Assembly (NCBI GenBank): GCA_017999365.1
Contig: JAGNLW010000001.1
Location: 64,669-128,668 of the forward strand
From: Candidatus Aminicenantota bacterium
GTDB lineage: Bacteria > Acidobacteriota > Aminicenantia > Aminicenantales > Saccharicenantaceae
Length of the DNA stretch: 64,000 nucleotides
Reading direction: 5' to 3'
Shown here: positions 24,464-33,116 of the stretch, one piece after another
How positions within the stretch are numbered: the first letter of the stretch is position 1
Layout: every line of letters begins with the position of its first letter
Translations under genes and position numbers: made by a program
The notes under the pieces: model-generated
What the model saw: only the letters and a program-made list of their open reading frames with translations
Told to the model about the DNA's origin: nothing
Databases searched by the model: none

Positions 24464-24538
24464 GGGTTGCCTCCTTCCGGACAAGCCCATGATAACGACA
24501 ATTATTTATATAGTCAAGTTTTTTATGATACGTCACAC
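23378..24538 (-). mobile_element. IS630-type insertion sequence
   Basis: 1161 bp bounded by TA on both sides (23376-23377 and 24539-24540), as IS630-family target duplications are. The ends match as inverted repeats: GTGTTGCGTCTC on the left and, read inward, GTGTGACGTATC on the right, with TTGAC blocks further in. It carries one transposase gene and is inserted within element E1. The empty site would read CTATCTAGCAAC. Confidence 0.85.
24489..24517 (-). promoter_or_regulatory. Transposase promoter inside the IS right end
   Basis: On the minus strand, TTGACT (24512-24517), a 17 bp spacer and TATCAT (24489-24494), 25 bp upstream of the transposase ATG. Confidence 0.55.
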
Positions 24539-24676
24539 TAGCAACCGGCTCAAACGCCTCTTTTTCGCCCCAAAAACATCAAAATGATCTCGGCCTTCGC
24601 CTGATAGAGATACGGCCGCGAGAGGTATCTTAGTGATAAATTTGGAGAAGCTGGGGTCTGACCCCACATCGACGGA

Positions 24677-24705
24677 TTGATTCCCTGCTCCGGGTCGGCT
24701 AGAAT
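24677..24705 (+). promoter_or_regulatory. Promoter for the NapH-like gene
   Basis: TTGATT (24677-24682), a 17 bp spacer and TAGAAT (24700-24705), starting 11 bp after the right end of element E1. The gene start at 24735 follows a GGAGG site. Confidence 0.6.
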
Positions 24706-24734
24706 GAGCCGACCAAAGAAGACCGGAGGACCAG

Positions 24735-25736
24735 ATGACGACACTAAAACGGATCGTGACGACGGCCTCGCTCGCTGCTTTGTCCCTCTTACTCCACCCG
24801 CTCAGGCTCGCCGCCCAACAGGGCCAAGGCCGCGGCGGCGGACGGGGAGCGGGCATCCTCGCCGTCCTGTCCCGCCCCAAGTTCGTCACGATGCTGGTCA
24901 TCGGCCTGCTCGCCGGCGTCCTGCTCCTGACCCGCAAGATGAGGAATTCCATCAAGGTCCCGATCCTGCTCCTGTCGACTTTCCTCTACGGCGTCGCAGC
25001 CAACCTTCCGCTGAAGCTCTTCGCCGGTTTCTCGATGCACCCCTCCCCCGTCTGTTCGGCGACCAAGTCCCTCCTCTACGGCTTCCGCCCGCCGATGATC
25101 GCTTTCCTCGCGGTCATCCTCGTCCTGACGCTCATCGGGCCGAAGCTCTTCTGCGGCTGGGTCTGCCCGGTCGGCGCCGTCCAGGAACTCATCGCCATGC
25201 TGGCCGACAAGCTCCGCATCCGCCGCCGCAAATGGAATTTCCGTTGGACCCAGGGCATCCGCGTCGCCGTCTTTCTCGCCTTCGTCTTCCTCAGCCTGAC
25301 GGCCGTCCTCCACACGACCGGTCAGAACGGCCAAGTCACCGCTCTGTCGCTTTACGATTATATCAACGCCTTCCACGGCTACGAGATCGGCCTCCAGCCG
25401 ACTCTACTCGACAACGTCTTCCACTACCTGCCCTTCATCCTGACCCTCGCCTTCGCTTTCGTCACTTACCGTCCGTTCTGCTACCTAGTGTGCCCCATCG
25501 GCTTGCTGACGAACCTCGTCGAGAACTTCGCCCTCTTCCGGGTGGTCCTGAAGAAGCCGGTGTGCAACGACTGCGGTGCCTGCGCCAAGAAAGCCCCCTG
25601 CCCGACCGTTCCGGAGATCCTCAAGGACGCGGCTTACCGGCCCGATTGCTTCTCGTGCACCGTTTGCGTTGGCAAGTGTTGCCCGTCCGGCTCCCTCGAA
25701 TTCGGCGTGGGTTTCAAAAAAGAAGGGAACTGTTAA
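24735..25736 (+). CDS. NapH/MauN-type 4Fe-4S membrane protein
   Basis: 333 residues with a hydrophobic N-terminus and about five membrane helices. Two CxxxCP motifs sit at membrane borders (FCGWVCPVGAVQEL and FCYLVCPIGLLTNL), the hallmark of the NapH/NosR/RdxA group. A C-terminal ferredoxin-like part has CNDCGACAKKAPCP and CFSCTVCVGKCCP, giving ligands for two 4Fe-4S clusters. Such proteins pass electrons between quinones and periplasmic reductases. No reductase gene lies nearby, so its partner is unknown. It is a single gene flanked by elements E1 and E2, with only 6 bp between its stop and E2. Confidence 0.82.
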   Translation: MTTLKRIVTTASLAALSLLLHPLRLAAQQGQGRGGGRGAGILAVLSRPKFVTMLVIGLLAGVLLLTRKMRNSIKVPILLLSTFLYGVAANLPLKLFAGFSMHPSPVCSATKSLLYGFRPPMIAFLAVILVLTLIGPKLFCGWVCPVGAVQELIAMLADKLRIRRRKWNFRWTQGIRVAVFLAFVFLSLTAVLHTTGQNGQVTALSLYDYINAFHGYEIGLQPTLLDNVFHYLPFILTLAFAFVTYRPFCYLVCPIGLLTNLVENFALFRVVLKKPVCNDCGACAKKAPCPTVPEILKDAAYRPDCFSCTVCVGKCCPSGSLEFGVGFKKEGNC

Positions 25737-25742
25737 TCGATG

Positions 25743-25983
25743 GGGGTCAGACCCCAGCTTTTCGTTTACCATTAGCTAGATACAGAATTTTGTGAAACTG
25801 CCTGCCCCTGAGACATGATCAAACTCTCAGCTATTTGCCCGTAAAAAACCTCGGCTTGATTCTGAGTCCTTGACACGCTTTTTTGGGCCAAAAAACGCGA
25901 AATTCTTGGTCTCCCTGCCTGTCAGAATAGCCCTTCTGATAGCCATCTTACTGATAATGCTGAGGAAGCTGGGGTCTGACCCC
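25743..25983. repeat. GGGGTCAGACCCC-bounded element E2 (241 bp)
   Basis: Inverted ends GGGGTCAGACCCCAGCTT and AAGCTGGGGTCTGACCCC enclose AT-rich DNA with the palindrome TTTTTTGGGCCAAAAAA near 25879. It has the same length as E3 and is recognisably similar along its second half (GCCTGT...CTGATAGCCATCTTACTGA). It fills the gap between two convergent genes, 6 bp from each stop codon. Confidence 0.9.
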
Positions 25984-25989
25984 GAAGGA

Positions 25990-27021
25990 TCAGAGGCGGA
26001 AGGCCCGGCGCGAGCGGGTCCCGGCCATGCCGCCCGGATCGGCCGTCCCGCCGCCCGCCTCGTCGACAGCGAAGAACGCCAGGTGGACGACCCGCTCATC
26101 GACGGCCAGCGCCGAGCCCACGATCCCGGGCCCCGCGTAACGGTAGGCCCAACCCATTCCGACCGACTCGTACCTTTTCTCCTCGCACGCCGCGGCCGAC
26201 GTCAGGAACGCGCGTGCCTCCTTCTCGGTCGGAACGGCCGCCGTCTTGGCCGCGTCGCCCCTGCCGCGCCCGTGCCGCCGCCTCTCGGCCACGAGCATGG
26301 CTTCCATCGCGTAGCTCTTGACGAGCTTGGGGAAGAGCGCCGCGAAGGCCGGCCCTCTCGACAGGAAGTCCAATCCGGCCGGCCGCCCGTCGATGAAGAC
26401 GAGCACGCCCTTGGCCGCCTCGCCCGCCTGGAACGCCTTGAGGTAGCCGTCCAGGTCGGCGCCCTTGGCCGCATACACGTCGTTCATGGCTCCCGTGCTC
26501 GAGACGACCTTCAGATCGCAGGCCATCTCGGCCACCTTGTTCCAGATCTCGCCCTGGTCCGACCGGAACGAACGGTCGCCGCGCTCGAGGCTGGCGTTGA
26601 CCTTGCGGACGTTGTCCATCCGCATCTCCCGGTGCATGACGTGGCCCGAGTCCTCGAACTCACGCGACGAATAAGACCAGCGGCCATGTTCGACGCAGCT
26701 GACCGGCACCTTGACCGTCGACCGCGGGCCGACCAAGATTGTCGTGTTGAGGATGCGGTTCTGCTTGGCTCCGCGCACCTCCTCGCCGTCGAGGAGCAGG
26801 ACGGCCACATCGCCCTTGTTCGCGACCAAGAGCTCGGGCACGGAGCCGCCCTCGCTGACCTCGGTCACGGTGAAAACGCCGCGCTCGAAGGCCTCCTTGA
26901 GCGTGATGTATTCCGGCCCCCCGTTGGCCGACCGGCGGAGCTCGAAAAGGGCCATGTTCTCGAAGCTGTGCGCCGCGCCCAGCTCCATCTCCAGCAGGCA
27001 TGTTCCGACAGACTTGTCCAT
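25990..27021 (-). CDS. ARPP-1 (DUF6569) family protein
   Basis: 343 residues. The segment ITLKEAFERGVFTVTEVSEGGSVPELLVANKGDVAVLLLDGEEVRGAKQNRILNTTILV, then VKVPVSCVEHGRW, is the core of the ARPP-1 family, proteins first noted as associated with ADP-ribosyl-glycohydrolase and rhodanese/phosphatase proteins. No enzymatic activity is established. There is no signal peptide, so it is probably cytoplasmic. An AAAGGA site precedes the ATG. The Gly/Arg-rich C-terminus after residue 320 looks unstructured and ends next to element E2. An ADP-ribosylglycohydrolase does occur in this window at 47.6 kb but is not adjacent. Confidence 0.72.
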   Translation of the reverse strand: MDKSVGTCLLEMELGAAHSFENMALFELRRSANGGPEYITLKEAFERGVFTVTEVSEGGSVPELLVANKGDVAVLLLDGEEVRGAKQNRILNTTILVGPRSTVKVPVSCVEHGRWSYSSREFEDSGHVMHREMRMDNVRKVNASLERGDRSFRSDQGEIWNKVAEMACDLKVVSSTGAMNDVYAAKGADLDGYLKAFQAGEAAKGVLVFIDGRPAGLDFLSRGPAFAALFPKLVKSYAMEAMLVAERRRHGRGRGDAAKTAAVPTEKEARAFLTSAAACEEKRYESVGMGWAYRYAGPGIVGSALAVDERVVHLAFFAVDEAGGGTADPGGMAGTRSRRAFRL

Positions 27022-27208
27022 TCGTGTATCCTTTCATTTTGAATTGAACGATCTCAGAGACCCGACGCCCGCGTGGACGGCCAGCCGGTCCTCGGTCCCG
27101 GACGGGCCGCCCCCCGCGAGGGCGCTAGGTGTACCCGGTTTCGAAGCGTCCCATCATCGACCTCCCTTGTCCCGTTCCTCTATATCCTCGATCATTTCCG
27201 TATCGGCC
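27022..27208. other. Gap between two minus-strand genes, nothing recognised
   Basis: 187 bp between the ARPP-1 start and the stop of the XRE-ImmA gene. It contains a weak CAAAAT -10-like box about 18 bp before the ARPP-1 ATG but no clear -35, RNA or repeat. Confidence 0.4.
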
Positions 27209-28636
27209 TCAAAAGACCTCTCCGACCTCTTTCTCGAGCTCCCCCACGGTCAGGCCGGCCATCTCCGCGGCCGCCGCAATGTCGAGGATGCCCTGGGCCA
27301 CCGCGTAGCGGAGCAGGCGGCGGTATCTCGTCGCCCGCTCCCGGCCCGTGTAGGCGACGGGCTCCTCGACGGTCCACCCTCTGGCCTTGAGCTTCTCGCG
27401 GAAAGCCCTCAATTGCCGGTCCGTGACGAAGCCGAGCGCGTGGGCCCGGTACATGATGGCCTGGAGCGATATGCCGTAGGCCTCCTTGATCTCGCCGAGA
27501 TCCGCCAGGGTCACCCTGCGGCGGCCGGCCGGGGCGAAAACGCGCTCGAGAGCGGCCCGCGGCAACAGGAAGGCGGCGCCGAATGCGTGGCAGTCCCCTT
27601 CGGGGCCGGCGCCGGACGAGGCCTCCGGATCGCGCAGGATGTGCCCCAGCTCGTGGGCGGCCGTGAAGCGCACCCGGTCGGCCGGGAAGTCCGTGCCGAC
27701 GGCGACGAACGGCCGTCCGGCGTACCGCCCGGACAGGCCCTCGAAGCCTTCGAGGCCGCGCGTCTCGCAGACCCGGACGCCGCGGTCCTCGAGGAGGCCG
27801 AGCAGGTTGACCACGGGGCCGGCCCCGAGCTCCCACCGGCCGCGGACCTCGGCCGCGGCGCGCTCGATGTCTTCGGTCGTCCCGCCTCCGGCCCGGCGGC
27901 CGTCGAGCGGGTTCTCGAAAGGTACCGGCGCGCCCAGCATCGACTCGAGCTCGGCGTACCTCCGGAGGTGTTCGGCGACGCGGTAGCGGAGCGCCTCCTC
28001 GGTCTTGGCCGGGAGCTTCTCGCCGGCCCGGAACTGGACACGGTCGACCCCGGCGTCGTTCCGCCACGCATCGAGCAGACGGGCCCGACGGGCGGCGACG
28101 GGCGCGAGCGCCTGCGGCCCTCCGGGTCTCTCGCCGCGGCATTCGACTGCGTCGATGGACGGGGGGAGGCTCAACCGAAAGAACACTCCCTCCGGGCCTT
28201 CCTTTGCAGGCTCAGAACATTCCTCCGCCTCGGGAACCTCCGAACGGGAGGAGAACGAGAAATGAACCGTCTGGGCCCCGCCCGCCAGCCGTCTCAGTAG
28301 CCCGCGTCGACGGTAGACCATCGAGGACATGCCGGGCTCGGTAGCGTCCGCCGCGGGCAGGCCCGGAAGACCGATCTGGCGTTCGCCGAGGCCGTCCTCG
28401 AGCCGCAAGGGGGACGCGCCCCAGGTGGCGTCTTTGAGGACCGCGACCATCCGTTCGAGGACTTCAGGCGACGGCATCATACGCCCCTGTTCGTACTTGC
28501 TGATGGCCTGTTTCGTGACCAGGCCGCCGAGCCTGCCGGCCAGGTCCTCCATGCTCATCCCGGCCATCTTGCGGGCCGCCCTCAGGCGGACCCCGAACGG
28601 CGTCTCGGGAGCTTTGCGATTGATATCGGCGACCAT
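27209..28636 (-). CDS. XRE-type regulator fused to ImmA/IrrE metallopeptidase
   Basis: 475 residues. Residues 14-70 form an XRE helix-turn-helix (GVRLRAARKMAGMSMEDLAGRL...TKQAISKYEQGRMMPSPEVLERM). The C-terminal half holds the ImmA/IrrE (COG2856) zinc peptidase site AAHELGHIL near residue 327, with the usual downstream CHAFGAAFLLPRAAL. Proteins of this type act as repressors with a protease that cleaves a partner repressor, in phage or mobile-element immunity and in stress responses (ImmR/ImmA, IrrE/DdrO). A near-consensus promoter with an inverted repeat over its -10 lies upstream, which suggests self-repression. No obvious phage gene adjoins it. Fusion in one chain is a known architecture. 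Confidence 0.85.
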   Translation of the reverse strand: MVADINRKAPETPFGVRLRAARKMAGMSMEDLAGRLGGLVTKQAISKYEQGRMMPSPEVLERMVAVLKDATWGASPLRLEDGLGERQIGLPGLPAADATEPGMSSMVYRRRGLLRRLAGGAQTVHFSFSSRSEVPEAEECSEPAKEGPEGVFFRLSLPPSIDAVECRGERPGGPQALAPVAARRARLLDAWRNDAGVDRVQFRAGEKLPAKTEEALRYRVAEHLRRYAELESMLGAPVPFENPLDGRRAGGGTTEDIERAAAEVRGRWELGAGPVVNLLGLLEDRGVRVCETRGLEGFEGLSGRYAGRPFVAVGTDFPADRVRFTAAHELGHILRDPEASSGAGPEGDCHAFGAAFLLPRAALERVFAPAGRRRVTLADLGEIKEAYGISLQAIMYRAHALGFVTDRQLRAFREKLKARGWTVEEPVAYTGRERATRYRRLLRYAVAQGILDIAAAAEMAGLTVGELEKEVGEVF

Positions 28637-28651
28637 TGGTTTCCCCTGTAG

Positions 28652-28686
28652 GTAGACATAATAAGACTACGATAGCCATTTGTCAA
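28652..28686 (-). promoter_or_regulatory. Promoter and candidate operator of the XRE-ImmA gene
   Basis: On the minus strand, TTGACA (28681-28686), a 17 bp spacer and TATTAT (28658-28663), 21 bp before the ATG. The -10 lies in an imperfect palindrome, GTAGACATAATAAGACTAC (28652-28670), a plausible binding site for the XRE domain. Confidence 0.6.
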
Positions 28687-28700
28687 CTAGTATTTTATTC

Positions 28701-28941
28701 GGGGTCAGACCCCAGCTTCTCTATGATAATCAATGATTTCCAAAATTTTTTTCAGACCCCGCCTGATAGCCAAAATGACTTTGAGCTTTTTTCACCCCAA
28801 AAACACAACTTGTTAACTGATCTTTTCCATAACCTCTTTTTGGGCCCAAAAAACGCAATATTCCGAATTCCCCCGCCTGTGGTAAACGCCCCTCTATCAG
28901 CCATCTCATTGACCAGTTTAGAGAAGCTGGGGTCTGACCCC
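28701..28941. repeat. GGGGTCAGACCCC-bounded element E3 (241 bp)
   Basis: Both 20 bp ends are perfect inverted copies (28701-28720, 28922-28941). The interior has CTTTTTTCACCCCAAAAACAC near 28784 and CTCTTTTTGGGCCCAAAAAACGC near 28833. It has the same length as E2 and is similar to it. It sits between the divergent XRE-ImmA and tricorn genes, outside both promoters. Confidence 0.9.
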
Positions 28942-28947
28942 GAAGTG

Positions 28948-28956
28948 TGCTAAAAT
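28948..28956 (+). promoter_or_regulatory. Extended -10 promoter for the tricorn-like gene
   Basis: TGCTAAAAT, an extended -10, starts 7 bp after the right end of element E3. Any -35 would lie inside the element end. The gene ATG at 28991 follows with AAAGGAGA between. Confidence 0.45.
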
Positions 28957-28990
28957 CCGCGGCATGTCCGCCGTCAGAAAGGAGACCCCG

Positions 28991-31900
28991 ATGAGCCGTG
29001 TCCGTCCCGCCCTCCTCGCCGCGTTCGCCTTGGCCGCCGTCCTCGCCGTCTCCGCCTCCTCCCCGACCGCCGCGCTCCCGGCCGCCCAAGTCGCCCCTCC
29101 CGACGCTCCGGCCTGGCTGCGCTACCCGGCCATCTCCCCCGACGGCCAGTCGATCGCGTTCGCTTGGAAGGGGGACATCTACCGCGTCCCCGCCGCCGGC
29201 GGCGCGGCCGTCCCCCTCACGACCCACGAGGCTCACGATACCCTGCCCGTCTGGAGCCACGACGGCCGGGCCGTCGCTTTCGCCAGCGACCGCCACGGCA
29301 ACTTCGACGTCTTCGTCATGCCCGCGACCGGCGGACCGGCCCGGCGCCTGACCTTCCATTCGGCCGCCGAAACGCCCTTCTCCTTCACGCCCGACGACTC
29401 GGCCGTCCTCTTCGGCGCCGCCCGCCAGGATCCCGCGGCCAACCGCCTCTTCCCGACCGGCTCACAGCCCGAGCTCTACCGCGTCCCCGTCGCCGGCGGC
29501 CGCGCCACCCAGCTCCTCGCCGTCCCCGCCGAGGACGCCCGCTTCTCCCGCGACGGCCGCTTCCTCATCTACCATGACAAGAAAGGCGGCGAGAACGAGT
29601 GGCGCAAGCACCACACCTCGGCCATCGCCCGCGACATCTGGGTCTACGACACCCAGGCCGGCACGCACCACAAGATCACGACCTTCGCCGGCGAGGACCG
29701 CTCGCCCGTCTACACCCTCGACGAGAAGGCCTTCTACTACCTGTCCGAGGAGAGCGGCTCCTTCAACGTCCACCGCATGGCGACGGGCGGCGGCCCCTCG
29801 ACCCCGGTCACCCGCTTCAAGACCCACCCCGTCCGCTTCCTCTCGCTCGCCGACGACGGCACGCTCTGCTTCGGCTTCGACGGCGCCATCTACACCCAGC
29901 GCGGCGACGCGCCCGGCGCCGAGCCCCGCCTCGTTCCCGTCGCCATCGCCCTCGACGCCCGGGCCAACAACGAGATCGTCGTGCCCGTCAGCGGCGGGGC
30001 CCGCGAGTTCGCCGTCTCCCCGAACGGCAAGGAGATCGCCGTCGTCGCCCGCGGCGGCATCTTCGCCGCCAGCGTCGAGGGCGGCGTCACCAAGCGCGTC
30101 ACCTCCTCCCTCGGCCAGGAGGCCTCGGTCTCCTTCTCGCCCGACGGCAACGCCATCCTCTACGCCTCGGAGCGCGATGGCCGCTGGGGCGTCTACGAGA
30201 CGCGCCGCGTCCGCGCCGAGGAGCCCTACTTCTACGCCTCGACCCTCCTCAAGGAGACGCCCCTGGTCGTCAACGACCTCCAGAACGCCGCCCCGGCCTA
30301 CTCCCCCGACGGCAAGCGGCTGGCCTTCGTCGAGGACCGGGCCACCCTCAAAGTCCTCGACCTGGCCACCAAGCAGGTCGTCACCCTCCTGACCGGCCGC
30401 GAGCTGGCCCCCTCGGCCGACGGCAGCCAGTATTTCCAATGGAGCCCCGACGGCCGCTGGATCCTCTTCGACTACGCCGTGCCCGGCTTCGCCCCGGGCG
30501 AGGTCGGCCTCGTCCGGGCCGACGGCTCGGCCAAGGCCGTCAACCTGACCGAGAGCGGCTTCGACGACGGCCGGGCCAAGTGGATCCTCGGCGGCCAGGC
30601 CATGATCTGGGCCAGCAACCGCGACGGCCTCAAGGGCGCGGCCCAGAGCGGCGGCGCCCAGAACGACGTCTACGCCCTGTTCTTCAGCCGCGACGCCTGG
30701 GACCGCTTCCGCCTGACCAAGGAGGAGGCCGCCCTGCTCAAGGACATCGAGGACAAGAAGGCCAAGCCCGAGGCCGCCAAGGACAAGAAGGACGCCGCCG
30801 ACAAGGACAAGAAGGAGGAGATCAAGCCCGTCGAGATCGACTGGGGCGGCCTGGCCCTGCGCAAGGCCCGCCTGACCATCCACTCCTCCTCGCTCGGCGA
30901 CGCCCTCGTCAACAAGGACGGCGACACGCTCTACTACCTGGCCCGCTTCGAGCGCGGCCTGAACCTGTGGACGACCAACCTCAAGACCCGCGAGACCAAG
31001 ATGCTCGTCCCGCTCAACGCCAACGGCGGCCGGATGGCCTGGGACAAGGAGCAGAAGTCGATCTTCCTGCTCTCCGACGGCTCCCTGGCCAAGATCGATC
31101 CCGGCGCCGGGAAACGCGAGCCCATCGCCTTCCGCGGCGAGATGACGATCGACCTGGCGGCCGAGCGGGCCGCCCAGTTCGAGCACGTCTGGCGCCGGAC
31201 CCTGGAGACCTTCTTCCGGGCCGGTTACCACGGCGCCGACTGGAAGGCCCTCAAACCGGTGTATCAAAAGCACCTCCCCGGCGTCGGCGACGGCTACGAC
31301 TTCGCCGAGCTGCTCTCGGAGCTCCTCGGCGAGCTCAACGTCAGCCACAGCGGAGCGCGCTACGGCGGACAGATGGACAATGCCGACGAGACGGCCTCGC
31401 TCGGGCTCTTCTACGACCCCGCCTACGCCGGCCCCGGCGTCCGCATCGTCGAGGTCATGGCCGGCGGCCCGCTCGACCGGGCCGGCCTCGACGTCGTCCC
31501 CGGCACGGTCATCGAGGCCGTCGACGGCGAGCCCGTCGCCGCCGACAGGGACATCGAGCGCTTCCTCAACCGCAAGACCGGGAAGAACGTCCTGCTGACG
31601 CTGGCCGCCCCGTCCGCGGGGACCGCCGCCGCGCCCAAGGCCGGCAAGGGCGGCGCCCCGGCGGCGTCCGCGCCCGCCCGGCGCGACATCACGGTCAAGC
31701 CCGTCTCGGCGCGCGAGGAGAGCCAGCTCCTCTACCGGCGCTGGGTCCTGCGCAACCAGGCCGATGTCGAGAAGCTGAGCGGCGGCCGGCTGGGCTACAT
31801 CCACATCCCGGGCATGAGCGACAGCGCCTACCGCTCGGCCTTCGAGGAGGTCCTGGGCAAGTTCGCCAACAAGGAGGGCATCGTCGTCGACACCCGCTTC

Positions 31901-32338
31901 AACGGCGGCGGCGACCTCGTGGCCGACCTCGACATGTTCCTCAGCGGCCGGAAGTTCTTCGACTACACGACCGACACCCGCAGCACCGGCTACGAGCCGA
32001 ACTTCCGCTGGACCAAGCCCTCGATCGCCATCGTCGGCGAGGCCCAGTACAGCGACGGGCACTGCTTCGCCTTCGCCTACCAGTTCATGAAGATCGGCAA
32101 GCTCGTCGGCATGCCCGTGCCGGGGACGTGCTCGTTCGCCGGCTGGGAGATGCTGGGAGACAGCGGCGTGCGCTGGGGCGTCGTGCCCGTCGGGGTCAAG
32201 GTCGAGGGCGTCGGCTACCTCGACAACCACCAGACCGAGCCCGACGTCCGCGTCGCCCTCGGCCGCGAGGCCGTCGTCAACGGCCGCGACGAGCAGCTCG
32301 AAGCCGCCGTCTCCGAGCTCCTCAAAGGATTGAAATAG
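28991..32338 (+). CDS. Tricorn-type protease (WD/PD40 propellers, PDZ, S41 core), secreted
   Basis: 1115 residues with a signal peptide (MSRVRPALLAAFALAAVLAVSASS). The first 680 residues carry repeated PD40/TolB-like blades (YPAISPDGQSIAFAWKGDIYRV and similar), a Lys/Glu/Asp-rich insert follows near residue 590, then a PDZ domain at about 807-870 and an S41 catalytic domain. Tricorn catalytic residues can be matched: NVSHSGA (about 780), the nucleophile in YSDGHC (about 1020) and a late Glu in NHQTEPDVRV (about 1082). Tricorn proteases shorten peptides of intermediate size; bacterial exported versions are common in protein-degrading heterotrophs. The start at 28991 has an AAAGGAG site; an in-frame ATG nine codons upstream does not. 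Its TAG abuts half-element E4. Confidence 0.9.
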   Translation: MSRVRPALLAAFALAAVLAVSASSPTAALPAAQVAPPDAPAWLRYPAISPDGQSIAFAWKGDIYRVPAAGGAAVPLTTHEAHDTLPVWSHDGRAVAFASDRHGNFDVFVMPATGGPARRLTFHSAAETPFSFTPDDSAVLFGAARQDPAANRLFPTGSQPELYRVPVAGGRATQLLAVPAEDARFSRDGRFLIYHDKKGGENEWRKHHTSAIARDIWVYDTQAGTHHKITTFAGEDRSPVYTLDEKAFYYLSEESGSFNVHRMATGGGPSTPVTRFKTHPVRFLSLADDGTLCFGFDGAIYTQRGDAPGAEPRLVPVAIALDARANNEIVVPVSGGAREFAVSPNGKEIAVVARGGIFAASVEGGVTKRVTSSLGQEASVSFSPDGNAILYASERDGRWGVYETRRVRAEEPYFYASTLLKETPLVVNDLQNAAPAYSPDGKRLAFVEDRATLKVLDLATKQVVTLLTGRELAPSADGSQYFQWSPDGRWILFDYAVPGFAPGEVGLVRADGSAKAVNLTESGFDDGRAKWILGGQAMIWASNRDGLKGAAQSGGAQNDVYALFFSRDAWDRFRLTKEEAALLKDIEDKKAKPEAAKDKKDAADKDKKEEIKPVEIDWGGLALRKARLTIHSSSLGDALVNKDGDTLYYLARFERGLNLWTTNLKTRETKMLVPLNANGGRMAWDKEQKSIFLLSDGSLAKIDPGAGKREPIAFRGEMTIDLAAERAAQFEHVWRRTLETFFRAGYHGADWKALKPVYQKHLPGVGDGYDFAELLSELLGELNVSHSGARYGGQMDNADETASLGLFYDPAYAGPGVRIVEVMAGGPLDRAGLDVVPGTVIEAVDGEPVAADRDIERFLNRKTGKNVLLTLAAPSAGTAAAPKAGKGGAPAASAPARRDITVKPVSAREESQLLYRRWVLRNQADVEKLSGGRLGYIHIPGMSDSAYRSAFEEVLGKFANKEGIVVDTRFNGGGDLVADLDMFLSGRKFFDYTTDTRSTGYEPNFRWTKPSIAIVGEAQYSDGHCFAFAYQFMKIGKLVGMPVPGTCSFAGWEMLGDSGVRWGVVPVGVKVEGVGYLDNHQTEPDVRVALGREAVVNGRDEQLEAAVSELLKGLK

Positions 32339-32444
32339 GGGGTCAGACCCCAGCTTGTTCTTTAGAATCTAGGAGATACGGATTTGGGGAGGGCCCGCTC
32401 CAGGCAGGAGGCCACCCAAAATTGTGATTTTTTGGCCTAAAAAA
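32339..32444. repeat. Half element E4 (left end only)
   Basis: GGGGTCAGACCCCAGCTT begins on the base after the tricorn stop. The interior motif TTTTTTGGCCTAAAAAA follows near 32427, but no right end is found before the next gene, whose ATG comes directly after that motif. It looks like a truncated copy. Confidence 0.65.
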
Positions 32445-33023
32445 ATGAAAAAGCCCCTCGAAACCTCTCCCCTCCTGGAGGTCTCGACGCGCGCCGCCTG
32501 GCGGGCCTGGCTGCGCCGTCACTACAAGTCGGACACCGTCGTCTGGCTCGTCTTCCACAAGAAGCACACAGGCCGCCCGCGCGTCGCCTACGGGGACGCC
32601 GTTGAAGAGGCCTTGGCCTTCGGCTGGATCGACAGCACGATCCACCGTCTCGACGACGACCGCTACGCCCAGCGGTTCACGCCCCGCCGCCCCGGCAGCC
32701 CCTACTCCGAATCGAACCTGGCCCGTCTGCGCTCCATGGCCAAGGCCGGCCGGATCGCTCCCGACGTCCTGGCCAAGGTCCGGCCGCTCCTCGCCGCCAA
32801 GCCCGTCCGCATCCCGGCCGACATCCTCGACGCGATCAAGGCCGATCCGGAGGCCTGGCGCCATTTCGGGGGCTTTTCGGAAGCCTACAAGCGCATCCGC
32901 ATCGACTATATCGATCACGCCCGGGTCCACCCCGAGGAGTTCGCCAAGCGCCTCCGCAACTTCCTCCGGATGACCCGCGCCGGCCGCCTCATCGGCTTCG
33001 GCGGGATCCACAGACACTATTAG
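32445..33023 (+). CDS. YdeI/OmpD-associated family protein
   Basis: 192 residues. The conserved blocks LEVSTRAAWRAWLRRHYKSDTVVWLVFHKK, YGDAVEEALAFGWIDSTIHRLDDDRYAQRFTPRRPGSPYSESNLARLRSMAKAGR and FGGFSEAYKRIRIDYIDHA are those of the YdeI/YdhG group (bacteriocin protection and OmpD-associated annotations), whose biochemical role is uncertain. No signal peptide; probably cytoplasmic. The start codon sits at the edge of half-element E4, with only a weak A-rich upstream stretch in place of a Shine-Dalgarno site. An in-frame start seven codons earlier lies wholly in the repeat. The true start is therefore uncertain. Confidence 0.8.
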   Translation: MKKPLETSPLLEVSTRAAWRAWLRRHYKSDTVVWLVFHKKHTGRPRVAYGDAVEEALAFGWIDSTIHRLDDDRYAQRFTPRRPGSPYSESNLARLRSMAKAGRIAPDVLAKVRPLLAAKPVRIPADILDAIKADPEAWRHFGGFSEAYKRIRIDYIDHARVHPEEFAKRLRNFLRMTRAGRLIGFGGIHRHY

Positions 33024-33116
33024 TCTGGATCGGTTCCGTCTGAGATCATTTGACCCCGCGGTCCGTCCTTCTATACGCAGGGATACTCTCCCCGAGCCTC
33101 TCCGCCGAAGAGGCTA

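Larger units (their letters stand above)
23250..24665 (+). repeat. GGGGTCAGACCCC-bounded element E1, interrupted by an IS
   Basis: The left end GGGGTCAGACCCCAGCTTCT starts at 23250 and the right end AGAAGCTGGGGTCTGACCCC finishes at 24665. Without the nested insertion and one TA the element is 253 bp. The interior is much more AT-rich than the genes and holds T-rich/GCCC/A-rich near-palindromes (around 23333-23356 and 24561-24580). It lies between the tldE stop and the promoter of the 4Fe-4S gene. Confidence 0.85.

Noticed and set aside
33024..33116. tRNA or small RNA between the YdeI-like gene and hicA
   Set aside because: No acceptor stem, T-loop or terminator pattern seen. No tRNA or rRNA was found by eye anywhere in the window.
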